Assembly: GCF_002846555.1 (NCBI RefSeq)
Contig: NZ_PJMS01000001.1
Location: 744,001 to 808,000 of the forward strand
Source of the DNA: Aquimarina sp. MAR_2010_214
Lineage (GTDB): Bacteria; Bacteroidota; Bacteroidia; Flavobacteriales; Flavobacteriaceae
Length of the DNA stretch: 64,000 nucleotides
Direction of reading: 5' to 3'
Shown: piece by piece, positions 27,667-37,705 of the stretch
Layout: the number at the start of each line of letters is the position of its first letter
Numbering within the stretch: the first letter of the stretch is position 1
Notes under the pieces: generated by a model
Seen by the model: only the letters and a program-made list of their open reading frames with translations
What the model was told of the DNA's origin: nothing
The model's database searches: none
Made by a program: the position numbers and the translations under genes

Positions 27667-28287
27667 TCAAGAGATAGTTAATAGTTTTCGTTTAAACACC
27701 CTCCAACTACCATCCTTTTTTTCAAGAAGAACTAAAATTGTATTTCCACTCAAAGGCCCTCTGTTATTAATCATATAAACCACAGCCTTATCCACATTTT
27801 TATTAAAAATAATGTTTGAGAAAGCAACATAATGTGAAGCATTATTATCTTTTAATAAATTTCTATAAACCTTATTAACAGGTATAATTTTACGATTGCT
27901 AGAAACAATAATAGAATCAAAATTTATTTTAGAATTTTCTATTTCATTATTTTCTAACCTTTCTATTAATAAGTGAAAATCTTTATGGATTTCTCTTTTA
28001 GCTTGAGTGAATGTTCTTTCACTTTCAATAAAATGATCAAATACAACTATAGATACATTTAATTTATTGATTGAATCTACGTATCTATTAAATGCAATAG
28101 TATCTTTTTTATACACTCCTGGTGGTGGTGGTGGTGGTGGCGGTCCAGCGGATAACTTCTCTATTAAAAGAGATATGATTTTATATTTATCTTCTTTTGA
28201 ATCATTAGCTTTTTTTTTAGAATTATTACAAGAATAAATAATAAAACAAATCAAAATAATATATGATATTCTACTTGTTATTGACAT
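27667..28287 (-). CDS. Proline-run lipoprotein, partner of the HExxH protein
   Basis: A 206-aa lipoprotein (MSITSRISYIILICFIIYSC, lipid Cys 20) with the run GPPPPPPPPG near residues 48-57, encoded by a GGT/GGC-type triplet repeat at 28118-28146 that could change in length. The remainder is mixed alpha/beta and ends VLLEKKDGSWRVFKRK, NTF2-like in feel. Its ATG overlaps the end of the upstream gene by 10 nt, so both are translated as a pair. An immunity or chaperone role is a guess from that coupling and the second copy at 26877. Confidence 0.7.
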   Translation of the reverse strand: MSITSRISYIILICFIIYSCNNSKKKANDSKEDKYKIISLLIEKLSAGPPPPPPPPGVYKKDTIAFNRYVDSINKLNVSIVVFDHFIESERTFTQAKREIHKDFHLLIERLENNEIENSKINFDSIIVSSNRKIIPVNKVYRNLLKDNNASHYVAFSNIIFNKNVDKAVVYMINNRGPLSGNTILVLLEKKDGSWRVFKRKLLTIS

Positions 28288-30428
28288 GGTATGTTGTTAT
28301 TTTCTAATACTTTATTTGACAAATTGGCCCATTCAGACAATTGTTGTGGAGTGGGTTTTATATATTCTGGTGCATGCTCTATTAGACCTTCCCATGCAAA
28401 ATGCATATAATGATCTAATGAATATTGATTTTTATCCAATTCTCTTAACGCTTTTGCTATAGGCGTTACATATTTTTCTGTCATATGGATATGCTGTGCT
28501 TCATCATTCCAATCTGAATCTTTGTAATGTAAATATAGCTGAACTACTCTGGCTCTTTCTCTAGGTTTTACATTTGGGTCATTTTTATGGACAAATCTAA
28601 AAATTTCCGCATGTATACCTTCATGCAATATGTTGGCCGCCCATTGTATTGGATTATGAGTATTTACCATTCTTGAATTAAATCTAATAGTTATAAACCC
28701 TTTCGAATCCAGAAATTCATCATCTGTCCTTGCATCAGCATTATCGGAAGAAGGAAAAGGTTCAACAACCATTTTCAAATCATATTCTTTATTATCAATA
28801 AAATTACGAATTGTATTTCTAAATAGCGAACCATTGGTTTGTTTTATATAATCATAAACACATTTTCCTTTACTACTCACAAAACTACTATCAAAAATCA
28901 CTTCATCATCAAAATAAACTTTACCACCGCCTAGAAAAGCATTCATAGCTTCGATAGCAAAACCTCTAACACCAGAAAAAGGATGTGCTAATGTAAGCGG
29001 TATGATAGATTCATTTGCTGTATTGTATTGTACATATCCAAAGTCAAAAAAACGTCCTAAATCTTCATCACTAACTGATGCTGCGATAGAAAAATTTCCG
29101 CCTTTTAAATAAGCTTTTATAAATGATCCTTCTAAGGCATATTGTTGGGCGGTACTATTATGCTTAAATAATTCTGCAAGTATGTTACTAAAGCCTTTGT
29201 AGTTGTAATAATAATTACCGTCTAACCATTCGACTTTATCTTTTAATTTAAAACCATGAACCATCATACGATTATTACCCGTATCAAAAAATGAAAATGC
29301 GGCATTAGGAATTACAAGCTGTTCAAATTCTTCATAAACTGTCGAAGTATTATTCTCTAAAAACTGAGTTAATACAGTATTGGGGTATACCATTGCATCA
29401 TGACTATATGTATTAGTCTCAAAATGTTGTTTAAGCTGTTTTCTAAACTTGGGATGAGTTGCTATAAATTGTTTGTCTTTTTCTTCAAAAATAAATGCCG
29501 AGTTGGCATTAATAGCATATCTAAAAAGAGATTCGTCTCTGGATAATGCCTCCCAAACTGGATCAGGAGCAGTATTTGGAGTACTCTCAAAATTGGTCGT
29601 AAGCGTAGGCATGTACTCATTCACATGATCCTTAATACTAAAAACATTATTGGCAAGACCAAACGATTGATAGACATAAGGATAATGATTCTCATTTATG
29701 GCAACCATATATCTAGTCATAAACCGTACAGCTTGCTCGTAATCCAAATTATTATAATGCTTGATATATTGATTTGCTAAAAACTTCTGAATATATCCAT
29801 CGTCATTTGCTAATTCTAACTTATAAAGTTTTTTTCTTAGATTTTTATATGTCGTTCTTTGACGATCTCTTTTTTGTCCTTCCTTATATATTGCGTTAGA
29901 AATTGCAGAGCCATTCATATTTCTAATAAGATTTCCTTCATACATAAGATCTCCATAATCAAGGTTTACAGACCCTCCATTAGCATTTCTATATTCTAAG
30001 ACAGATGTTACCGTTGTTGTCTTATTTAATATAGATTGATCAAAGTTTGATGCTGCTCTATAATTTTGCTCAAGATTAGTATAATAAGATTCTGCGGCTT
30101 TATTTGTTTCTTTATTTCTAAAATAATTCATTTGCACATCATTAAAATTTTGCTGTGCATGCCCGCCCATTTCTTTTGATAATAATTTTTCCTGATTCTT
30201 TAACCATTGTTCTTTTAAGGTATTGTCCTGTTTTGGTATATAAAGATCAAAATAACCTAGTTGAACGATACCAAAACAATAACAGCTTTCTACTGTTTCA
30301 GAGTTTTTCTCTTCGCAATCAATACAGCTTTTTGTACCATCGTCTGAGTATTGAACAATCTGTGCATATGTGGTGTTTGATACTAGGTATACCATACCCA
30401 ATATCAATAATTTAAATAGTATTTTCAT
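28278..30428 (-). CDS. Secreted protein with a HExxH metallopeptidase-like C-terminal domain
   Basis: A 716-aa protein with a signal peptide (MKILFKLLILGMVYLVSNTTYAQ), a helical N-terminal half and a C-terminal domain that opens with GKCVYDYIKQTNGSLF and contains HEGIH (about residues 602-606), then NDEAQHIHM. This matches the zincin-type layout of C-terminal domains found in Bacteroidota secreted toxins and phage-like proteins. The chosen start at 30428 begins the signal peptide; a longer frame to 30557 is not needed. It follows the disrupted T9SS gene and is coupled to the lipoprotein. Substrate unknown. Confidence 0.72.
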   Translation of the reverse strand: MKILFKLLILGMVYLVSNTTYAQIVQYSDDGTKSCIDCEEKNSETVESCYCFGIVQLGYFDLYIPKQDNTLKEQWLKNQEKLLSKEMGGHAQQNFNDVQMNYFRNKETNKAAESYYTNLEQNYRAASNFDQSILNKTTTVTSVLEYRNANGGSVNLDYGDLMYEGNLIRNMNGSAISNAIYKEGQKRDRQRTTYKNLRKKLYKLELANDDGYIQKFLANQYIKHYNNLDYEQAVRFMTRYMVAINENHYPYVYQSFGLANNVFSIKDHVNEYMPTLTTNFESTPNTAPDPVWEALSRDESLFRYAINANSAFIFEEKDKQFIATHPKFRKQLKQHFETNTYSHDAMVYPNTVLTQFLENNTSTVYEEFEQLVIPNAAFSFFDTGNNRMMVHGFKLKDKVEWLDGNYYYNYKGFSNILAELFKHNSTAQQYALEGSFIKAYLKGGNFSIAASVSDEDLGRFFDFGYVQYNTANESIIPLTLAHPFSGVRGFAIEAMNAFLGGGKVYFDDEVIFDSSFVSSKGKCVYDYIKQTNGSLFRNTIRNFIDNKEYDLKMVVEPFPSSDNADARTDDEFLDSKGFITIRFNSRMVNTHNPIQWAANILHEGIHAEIFRFVHKNDPNVKPRERARVVQLYLHYKDSDWNDEAQHIHMTEKYVTPIAKALRELDKNQYSLDHYMHFAWEGLIEHAPEYIKPTPQQLSEWANLSNKVLENNNIPCQ

Positions 30429-30569
30429 ATATAAATATTTTGTAACCTTATTTTGATTCAAAAGCTTATTCTCGATACATTTTTCTTTCATTGCATTACA
30501 GAAAAACACTCGAATCGACGACTTTTGACGATGTAACTCTTTATGCAGAATTAGCATATATAAGGTGTT

Positions 30570-32105
30570 TTATAGTTTTACAACAGTTTTAGAATAGGGC
30601 GCTCCATTTATAGTCATTTGTATCACATAAGTACCACTAGGTAGTGCAGCACTATCAACCGTAATGGTTTGTGTTCCTTTTGCAATATGTTTTTGACTAG
30701 GCACACGTATTTTTTGCTGTCCAAAAAAATCATATACCGCAACCTCTACCTCTGCTGCTTGATCTAGTGTATAAGTGATGTTAAACTCATTACCAATAGG
30801 GTTGGGTGAGATAGTTGCAAAGTTTTTATCCAATATTTTTGGTGTTGCTACGCTTCTGGCTGTTGATTGGTTTTGCGTTTCTTTATATAGCACCATTCTA
30901 AAAGGGTGAGATATGGTTTCATTAAACTCTACAATCTTACCAGAACCTTTTGCTATCAATGCAGGTTTATTATTAACAAGCCCTTCTCTTAATTCTAATC
31001 CTGTTATATCGTATGTTAAAGTGCCTATATCTGGATGGTCTTTAAGTAAATTTTTTACTTTATATTTTAAATTTGAAGTAGAACCGAATGGTACTATAGT
31101 TTTGCCTAGTTGCTCCTGTATGATTTGATTATCCTTAGAAAATGTATGACCATTTATATCAAAATTAAATAATGCTTTCTTATATCTTTCATGAATTTCT
31201 TTTACAACAATGCGCAAAGACATAGGAACGTATCTTTTTATACCAGTACCTGTCCAGTCGAATTCTATTAAATGACCACTAAAATGATTAGCCAAGAGGG
31301 GTAAGATTTCATCAGCACGTTTATGACGAGTATAATGCTCAAAAGAAGCTAAACGTTCTTCTGCAGATATAGCAATCCAATCGTTATTTTGATTTTGTAA
31401 GGTTTGTTTTAGGGTTCTACTATTAAAAATATCATTATCTGCTAACATTTGTAGCCATTTTACCCTGTCTTTGGGCACTCCATAACCAAAATAATGCATA
31501 ATGGCTAACCAATGTTTTGCCATTTTATGATTACTAGCTTCAAAATGGGTTTTTGCTTTGTTAACTGTACTAGCATTAGTAAACTCTTGATTATAGGCTA
31601 TCATGTTCTTAAGCGCAAGATAACCTAATACATAATGTACATCATCTGGTCGATAATTAAGCGTAAGTAATTTTTCAAAATCCTTATTTATCGTTATACT
31701 ACTCGGTGAGTATGTCTTTATAAAAACATTATTTGCTAATAGATAAACACCTCTGGTAAACATGGCAGGAGGATATTTATGATGAGCTGCCCGGCTTATT
31801 TGTAAATAAGACGTTTCTCTTCTTTGACCATGAATATAAGTATAATCTCCTTTTTGTAAATGAAGTAGCCCTTTTGCATAGGCCGATGATGGATTGGTTT
31901 TACCCTGAGCCTCTTCTGCACATGGGGTGATCTAATTAATCATTTCATCGATCAGTTTTGGAGGATAGTTTTTAAAATCATTTTTAAATTTTAATATAAG
32001 TTCTGCTTTTTGATCACAGGTAAGTCCTGTTGATTCTTGTGCATAGCTTTGATGCACATATAGTAAGGCAAGGCATAGCAAGCCCCATACAAATGATGTG
32101 TTCAT
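30570..32105 (-). pseudogene. T9SS-sorted Sel1-like protein disrupted by a nonsense codon
   Basis: A single frame of 512 codons runs from ATG at 32103-32105 (signal peptide MNTSFVWGLLCLALLYVHQSYAQ) to the stop at 30570. It holds Sel1/TPR-like helices (AKTHFEASNHKMAKHWLAIMHYFGYGVPKD), a beta region and a T9SS type A tail (SPNPIGNEFNITY). It is broken once by TAG at 31932-31934, after MIN. The remainder can start again at 31763, but without a signal peptide, so the product would not be exported. Either a real pseudogene, a phase-like defect or a sequencing error. Confidence 0.8.
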
Positions 32106-32597
32106 TTTAATGAATTTAAGATGTTAATAAATACTGGTGTTATACTAATTTGTGTACTTCAAACCTAAAGTGAATTTTCATGCATTCAAATAGGTGTCTA
32201 GAGAGATCAACTCCCTTTTTCAGGCTTTTCATCAAGAAGTCAAAAACATGGCTATAGTATCTAGAATGTAAACCAGTTTATATGCTTCTGTACATTTTGG
32301 GTTTTAATGCTAGTGAGGACTGTGCTGTTTTGTTTTCATATGTTGGTGTTTTATTAGGTTTGTAAAATTGATATTCTCTATGCAATAGTAGCACATGCCA
32401 GTTTCATTTTTCGGGACTGGGAATGATAAAATGTTAAAGTTTTGTGTCCTTTATCAAGTTTGTTTTTGGTTATAGATTTGAAGCGAAGCTAAAGCACCGT
32501 ATCATAAAATCCATACAGAAATCTGTAGTCTGGCCCTATTTTTAAATGAACAAATAAAAAACATAAGCCGTAATTTAAAAATCAGCTATTTAATCTT
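32106..32597. other. Non-coding gap with one hairpin repeat
   Basis: About 490 bp between the disrupted gene and the RAYT unit 2 palindrome. It contains the 23-bp hairpin repeat at 32398-32420. No ORF was found. The promoter of the disrupted gene would be close to 32110-32160, but no clear box is visible. Confidence 0.45.
32398..32420. repeat. Dispersed 23-bp hairpin repeat, copy 1
   Basis: CCAGTTTCATTTTTCGGGA followed by CTGG; the ends pair (CCAGT with ACTGG). A 22/23 match is at 37706-37728, and a related hairpin (AGTTTCA/TGAAACT) lies before the first RAYT gene at 26742-26763. Confidence 0.6.
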
Positions 32598-32610
32598 TAG
32601 ACCTCACTCT

Positions 32611-32643
32611 AGACCTCACAGGTCTTAAAGACCTGTGAGGTCT
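32611..32643. repeat. REPIN palindrome, copy B
   Basis: 33-bp perfect palindrome, identical to copy C at 33246-33278; it lies 23 bp after the RAYT stop codon. Confidence 0.85.
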
Positions 32644-32666
32644 GTAACAACTATATTTTAACTAAT

Positions 32667-33227
32667 CTATTCTAAAGTATAACGTTTCTCAATCTTTACT
32701 TTTTTATTTAAATGCACATACTCAAAATTAGATATGCCACCAAACAAAGAGAGTATAAACTCTCTACTGAGCCTGGAATGTTTAGAAGATAAAAAACTTT
32801 GATATGAAGAGAATGGATATTCTCTGAAATCTAAAGCCATTCTGTGGTGTTCTGGATTTAAATGTACATAGATGATAAGTTGTTTCAAATATACTTCATT
32901 ATCTATTTTCTTTCTTAAAAATCTATCTTTGAACAAACTTCCATTTCTATCATAAACCTTGTTGATCGCTTTAACATAGGTGTTAAACATATTCGAAAAT
33001 TTCTGTGAAATCAGCCTTCCTTCAACATCTGTATTTGTCTTAATTACCAAATGAAAATGATTCTTTAGTAAGCAATATGCATAAACTTCGCAGATATCGT
33101 TACAATACTTATCAAGAAGGCTTAAAAAGTACTTATAGTTACGCTCTTCTTTAAAAATATCTTCTTTATTGTTTCCTCTATTGTATATATGAAAATAAGT
33201 ATCAGATACTAATGGTTCGTATTTCAT
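32667..33227 (-). CDS. REP-associated tyrosine transposase (RAYT), unit 2
   Basis: A 186-aa Y1-type transposase, distinct from unit 1: YFHIYNRGNNKEDIF at the N-terminus, the HUH motif in CLLKNHFHLVIK, and YLKQLIIYVHLNPEHHRM with the likely catalytic Tyr. The ATG at 33227 gives the family-like start MKYEPLV; nine codons more are possible but run into the flanking palindrome. It appears intact. Confidence 0.87.
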   Translation of the reverse strand: MKYEPLVSDTYFHIYNRGNNKEDIFKEERNYKYFLSLLDKYCNDICEVYAYCLLKNHFHLVIKTNTDVEGRLISQKFSNMFNTYVKAINKVYDRNGSLFKDRFLRKKIDNEVYLKQLIIYVHLNPEHHRMALDFREYPFSSYQSFLSSKHSRLSREFILSLFGGISNFEYVHLNKKVKIEKRYTLE

Positions 33228-33245
33228 TTTTCTATTTTTTAATAA

Positions 33246-33278
33246 AGACCTCACAGGTCTTAAAGACCTGTGAGGTCT
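33246..33278. repeat. REPIN palindrome, copy C
   Basis: 33-bp perfect palindrome lying 18 bp upstream of the RAYT start and 23 bp downstream of the DUF5689 gene stop; it may also act as a terminator for the latter. Confidence 0.85.
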
Positions 33279-33301
33279 GATTAGGTCTTGATAATTACAT
33301 C

Positions 33302-34696
33302 TTATTTTCCGATAATTTTTATATTATCAATATGATATCGTGTAGTGGCTCTGGGATCACCACCGATATATCGAAAACCTATACGAATGGTACCCTCCAA
33401 ACAGGATAAGTTAATCGGTCCCGAGGATGTAGCATTGCCAAAAGCATTTAATGGCCCTCTTGGAATCATAGCATCGAGCTTTATCCAGGATGTGGTTGTT
33501 GGGTCTCCGGTAAAATTATCGGTCGCAAAAACCTCAAGGATATTTCCGTTATCATATCCTGATTGTAAATCAAAATGTAAAGTCTCATCTATTGAAGCGC
33601 TTATATCAATATCCGGAGTGATAAACCATACCTTATATAGACTTTCTTTTGACCTATATCCCGTTATTTGTACATATTGATTTTCTCCAAATTTGCCTAT
33701 CTTATATTTTAATTTCCCCCCTGTAATATTGCTATTCATCCACCCAGAATCTTCCAGATCCCCAATTTTGAGATCACTAAAATCTTCTTCAAATAGTATC
33801 GTTGTACCTTCAGAAACTGCCGGACATTCTAAAACTATAGGATCACATCTCGTTTCATTATTAAATACTAATCCTCGTGGATCATTAAGTACCAAGTTAT
33901 ATCTGTTTCCTAAAAAGTTTTTAGTTAATATTCCTTCAAAACTTCCTTGTTGATTTGGTAATTTTAGCCCTTTAAAATCTGAAAAAGTGCTTGTGCTCAT
34001 TATCGTAGTCCTTCCTGTTGCACAACTCTCTACAATACGTTCTCCATCAAATTTATCATGATTTTCTGCCGCAAAAGTAAAAGTGTTGCCTTCTAAAACA
34101 AGACTTTTGGTAAACTGAATATTGTTTACCTTAATGTATAGGTTTACTAGTTTGTCTGTAAAATCCTCAATTGTTATTTCTAGTGGAGTTATAGTAGCTG
34201 TTTCTGTAGATCTTATTATAACCTCTTCTATAAAAAAAGAAGGAATTGCACCAATAGTATTTCCTTCTGAAATTCCAAGAGTTGGAACCCCATTTTCCAT
34301 CCCAAGAAACAAACCATCTAGTTTGATATATACTTTACGTCCAAATTCATAAGTAGTAAATAATGGATTATCATCAATTAATACGCGAACTCCCGAAGAA
34401 GGGTTAACATGTTTATCCTGAAGTACCAATTCTTTAAAAAAATTACTGGCCTTGTCACTTGATACTACATACCCTTGGATAAAATTGTTAGTATCCTCAA
34501 AAACTACTTTAGCATTTTCTCTATCTTCTACAAGTTTCTGCCCTAGAATACCTAGTATTGCATCAATCGTAATTAGTGTACCTTCAATTTGTGGCTCATC
34601 AATAGTAACCGGAGATACTTTAAACTCATCTTCTGGTGAGCAAGCGATAATGGTATATGATACCATTAAAATCCAAAAAAAATTCTTTGTGTTCAT
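33302..34696 (-). CDS. DUF5689 domain lipoprotein
   Basis: A 464-aa surface lipoprotein (MNTKNFFWILMVSYTIIAC, lipid Cys 19). Residues ~40-270 fit DUF5689, an OB-fold-like domain (IQGYVVSSDKASNFFKELVLQDK). The C-terminal part (from LFEEDFSDLKIGDLEDSGW) is a choice-of-anchor J type jelly-roll ending GGDPRATTRYHIDNIKIIGK. It follows the TonB receptor gene by 53 bp, as in many Bacteroidota where this pair captures a nutrient at the cell surface. A fragment of its 3' end is duplicated at 25950. Confidence 0.85.
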   Translation of the reverse strand: MNTKNFFWILMVSYTIIACSPEDEFKVSPVTIDEPQIEGTLITIDAILGILGQKLVEDRENAKVVFEDTNNFIQGYVVSSDKASNFFKELVLQDKHVNPSSGVRVLIDDNPLFTTYEFGRKVYIKLDGLFLGMENGVPTLGISEGNTIGAIPSFFIEEVIIRSTETATITPLEITIEDFTDKLVNLYIKVNNIQFTKSLVLEGNTFTFAAENHDKFDGERIVESCATGRTTIMSTSTFSDFKGLKLPNQQGSFEGILTKNFLGNRYNLVLNDPRGLVFNNETRCDPIVLECPAVSEGTTILFEEDFSDLKIGDLEDSGWMNSNITGGKLKYKIGKFGENQYVQITGYRSKESLYKVWFITPDIDISASIDETLHFDLQSGYDNGNILEVFATDNFTGDPTTTSWIKLDAMIPRGPLNAFGNATSSGPINLSCLEGTIRIGFRYIGGDPRATTRYHIDNIKIIGK

Positions 34697-34749
34697 TTTT
34701 GTATTATGTTTTTTTGTTGTGTTTATTGTTTTTGTAATGAGATCTATAA

Positions 34750-37638
34750 CTAAAATCTTACATAGACATTGAGGTAGTAGGAAGTACCAAATCCATGAAA
34801 ATATTTTGATCCAAAAACGGGAGTATCGCGTTGTGATTCTTCTAAAGCCAGTCGGTAATTCGCACTCCTCGCCTGCTCAAATCCTCCTGTTTTATATTTT
34901 TGATCAAGAATATTATTTATAGAAGCAAAAAAACCAATGTAGTATTTCTTGATTCTCCAGGATTTACCACCAATAGCATTTACAAGAAAATAATCCTTAA
35001 ACTGCTCCTGTTGTAAAAGCTGCTTTGCAATATTCTCGTCATAATCATTAAAAGGTAATCCATCGGTATCTTGATAAAAATTCGAAGTTCTTGCAAAAGG
35101 ACTTATATTGATATATGCATTAGAAAAATAATTTGTAGTCGCCCCAAACCACCAAAAATCTGGATCGCGATATTCAAAACCTAATTGCCCTGCATGTTGA
35201 GGTCCTCCTGCTATGTGATATCCCTCTAATGCTGATTTTCCGAAATTTCGTATCCCTTGAATATCTGAAAATGCTTCACTAGTACTAGTTAAGATTAAAT
35301 CTGGATCATTATCAAACACAAAATCCCCAATAGCAGCAGCTCCTTTAATCTTAATCGTAGGGGTGATTTGGTATTCAATTCCAAATTCTCCTCCAATGTA
35401 TCGTTTATCAATATCGGTAAGTATTTCCTGAACAAACCCTACATCTGATCCTGAGATAGCTTCGGTAAAAAAGAAAGAAATATTAGTAGCATCCTTAATT
35501 TTGGTATAATATCCTGTTAATCTCGCTTTTATTTTTGAAGAGCGGAATATATAACTACCATCTACAGATTGAATTTTTTCACTTTCTTGGGTTTCATCTA
35601 ATAATTGAGCTATAGTACTATTATTCTGTCTAACATTTGCAAAAGTATTACGAATTGTAGGTGCTTTATTGAAATAAGCACCTTGTAGTTTAATAAAATG
35701 ATGTCCATTGACAGTAAGGGTAGTTCCCGCCTTTATTCCATAATTCAAGAAGTTCAAAGCTTCACTTTTTCCATAAGAAGCGTTCCCAGGAAAATATCCA
35801 TTTTCAAACAAACCATTTCTTTGATAGGACGTTTGTGAAATTGTTCCGCCTAAAAATAAATTAACTCTTTTCAACTTAAATTGCCCCTGAAGAAATCCCT
35901 TAATTGTCGAGGCCTCAATCTCATAATTATAATCATAACGATCTCCTACTCCTACAATACGGTTGGGATTGCGTAAATCACTCTGTGCTCTATTGGCTAA
36001 TTCAGAAGGGGTTAACCTTGTTGAAGATAAAGCAAATACATCAACATCCAGAAAACCAGTACCCCCCAAAAGATCTGTTACCTCAGCAAAATTTTGACTC
36101 TTTAAATTTTTGTATCTGATTGCTGCATTTAATGTAATGTGTTTATTGAATTGACTATTTAGTATCATATTAGCACTCAACTGGGTGTCATCTGTTCTAT
36201 CTTCGTATAAGATATATGTTGAATTATTACCTTTTTCTGCATTTTGTTGATTAGTTTGCAATATATCATTCCAGTCTAATTGTCCATCGTTGATAAGATT
36301 TTGTTGTGCTAAAAAAGCATTTTGATAATCCAGAGGAGTTGGGTTGGGATTCTCTAAAAAAGAACTTGGCATATTATCCGAGTGTACAGGATTAGTGTTT
36401 GCGCTTCTGCCTCCTCCAATATAGGTTTGTTGCCCATTAAAGCCTATTATTAAATCACTTCCTCCATTATCTATTCTACTGTTTGCAATTTTACCTGTCT
36501 GAAATGCTATATTAGTCTGTAAATGCGTTTTTTTCGAAATATTCCAATAATGGTTTATCATAAAGACCGGCTCTTCTATTTTTCGTTCTTTAGAGTTCCT
36601 TATTTCTCCGTCCAAATATCCCCAGTTTGGGTTATATCTGTTTCCTTTAAGGTTAAATACTTCATCGGTAATCGCTGTAGATCTCCCTCTACGATTTGGA
36701 GTATAAAAACCTGTTAGGTTTAGACTGTGTTTTCTTCCTAATTTCTTTTCGACCGAGACAAAAAACGAATTTGCATCATATAAAGTTCCTTCAATAAAAC
36801 CTTCTTTTCCATATCTTCTGGCTAAGGATACAGAGAAGGCCCATCCTTTTTCGGTAATTCCAGAGTTATAAGTTCCTATTACTCTCCCTTGGTAACTACG
36901 ATTAGAAACAGCATAAGATATTTTGCCTCCTTTTCTGTACTTAGAAGCTCTCATAATGATATTAGAAGTTCCCAAAAGATCTCCGAATGTATAATCGTTT
37001 TCTGAAACTCCCAGAGAAAATTCCTGATTGCGTTGTACATCATTTAATCCTCCCCAATTACTCCATTGTGGTCTTCCATTAGAAAACTTGTTCATTTCAA
37101 TCCCATTAATCAGAACTTTTCCATTTTCATTTCCTAGACCTCTTGGGCGAAAAAAAGTTGAGCTAAAATCAAATGCTGCAGCAGTAAGAAATACATCTCG
37201 GGTGGATTGAAGTAATCCAGAAACACTAAAAGATACATCATTGTCTTCATCTAATTCATGATCAGAAAGACTAATCGTACCTATGTGTTGTTGCTTCGTA
37301 TTAAAATCAAACTGCAGGTCTATTTTTTTAAGATCCAGGACATCTCCTTCGTTAATTATAATAGGAAAGCGTTTGGTTATATATCCATCTTTCGATAGTA
37401 CAAGCAATTGCTCCCCAATAGGAAGCGTGGTATCTCTAAAATCAAACTCACCAAAAGTATTAGTGAATATTGTAACTTTTGTTTCTTTAATAGATACTCT
37501 AACTTTTTCAAGATTCTCACCAGAAATAGCATCAATAATTTGCCCTTTTAGACCAGTTTCCTGAGCATGTATGCCTAGAATACTACAAAAGAATAGTAGT
37601 AATATATTATGTTTTAAATCAAAAAGATAATAGTCCAT
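34750..37638 (-). CDS. TonB-dependent outer-membrane receptor with CarboxypepD-like domain
   Basis: A 962-aa receptor: signal peptide ending at GIHAQ, an N-terminal CarboxypepD_reg-like domain (GLKGQIIDAISGENLEKVRVSI, TNTFGEFDF), a plug region (about 115-240, with FRPRGLGNENGKVLINGIEMN) and a 22-strand-type barrel ending in VYVRF. It imports an unknown substrate using TonB energy. It is co-directional with the DUF5689 lipoprotein and divergent from the secreted EEP nuclease, so the three may form a nucleotide/phosphate-related uptake locus (inference). Confidence 0.88.
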   Translation of the reverse strand: MDYYLFDLKHNILLLFFCSILGIHAQETGLKGQIIDAISGENLEKVRVSIKETKVTIFTNTFGEFDFRDTTLPIGEQLLVLSKDGYITKRFPIIINEGDVLDLKKIDLQFDFNTKQQHIGTISLSDHELDEDNDVSFSVSGLLQSTRDVFLTAAAFDFSSTFFRPRGLGNENGKVLINGIEMNKFSNGRPQWSNWGGLNDVQRNQEFSLGVSENDYTFGDLLGTSNIIMRASKYRKGGKISYAVSNRSYQGRVIGTYNSGITEKGWAFSVSLARRYGKEGFIEGTLYDANSFFVSVEKKLGRKHSLNLTGFYTPNRRGRSTAITDEVFNLKGNRYNPNWGYLDGEIRNSKERKIEEPVFMINHYWNISKKTHLQTNIAFQTGKIANSRIDNGGSDLIIGFNGQQTYIGGGRSANTNPVHSDNMPSSFLENPNPTPLDYQNAFLAQQNLINDGQLDWNDILQTNQQNAEKGNNSTYILYEDRTDDTQLSANMILNSQFNKHITLNAAIRYKNLKSQNFAEVTDLLGGTGFLDVDVFALSSTRLTPSELANRAQSDLRNPNRIVGVGDRYDYNYEIEASTIKGFLQGQFKLKRVNLFLGGTISQTSYQRNGLFENGYFPGNASYGKSEALNFLNYGIKAGTTLTVNGHHFIKLQGAYFNKAPTIRNTFANVRQNNSTIAQLLDETQESEKIQSVDGSYIFRSSKIKARLTGYYTKIKDATNISFFFTEAISGSDVGFVQEILTDIDKRYIGGEFGIEYQITPTIKIKGAAAIGDFVFDNDPDLILTSTSEAFSDIQGIRNFGKSALEGYHIAGGPQHAGQLGFEYRDPDFWWFGATTNYFSNAYINISPFARTSNFYQDTDGLPFNDYDENIAKQLLQQEQFKDYFLVNAIGGKSWRIKKYYIGFFASINNILDQKYKTGGFEQARSANYRLALEESQRDTPVFGSKYFHGFGTSYYLNVYVRF

Positions 37639-37705
37639 AGTATGGGATTGAATAACTCAAAATGATACTGAATTACATATTAGTAATGAGCAAGTATAAA
37701 ATATC

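Larger units (their letters stand above)
32599..33278 (-). mobile_element. REP-RAYT unit 2 flanked by 33-bp REPIN palindromes
   Basis: A second RAYT gene lies between two identical 33-bp palindromes at 32611-32643 and 33246-33278 (16-bp arms AGACCTCACAGGTCTT, centre A). An extra half copy (AGACCTCAC) precedes the first at 32599-32607. The right palindrome forms one end of the 224-bp block copied to 25894-26117. Confidence 0.8.

Noticed and set aside
25894..33278. CRISPR array from the palindromic 33-bp repeats
   Set aside because: The copies are far apart, lack regular spacing and unique spacers, and surround a RAYT gene; they are REPIN elements.
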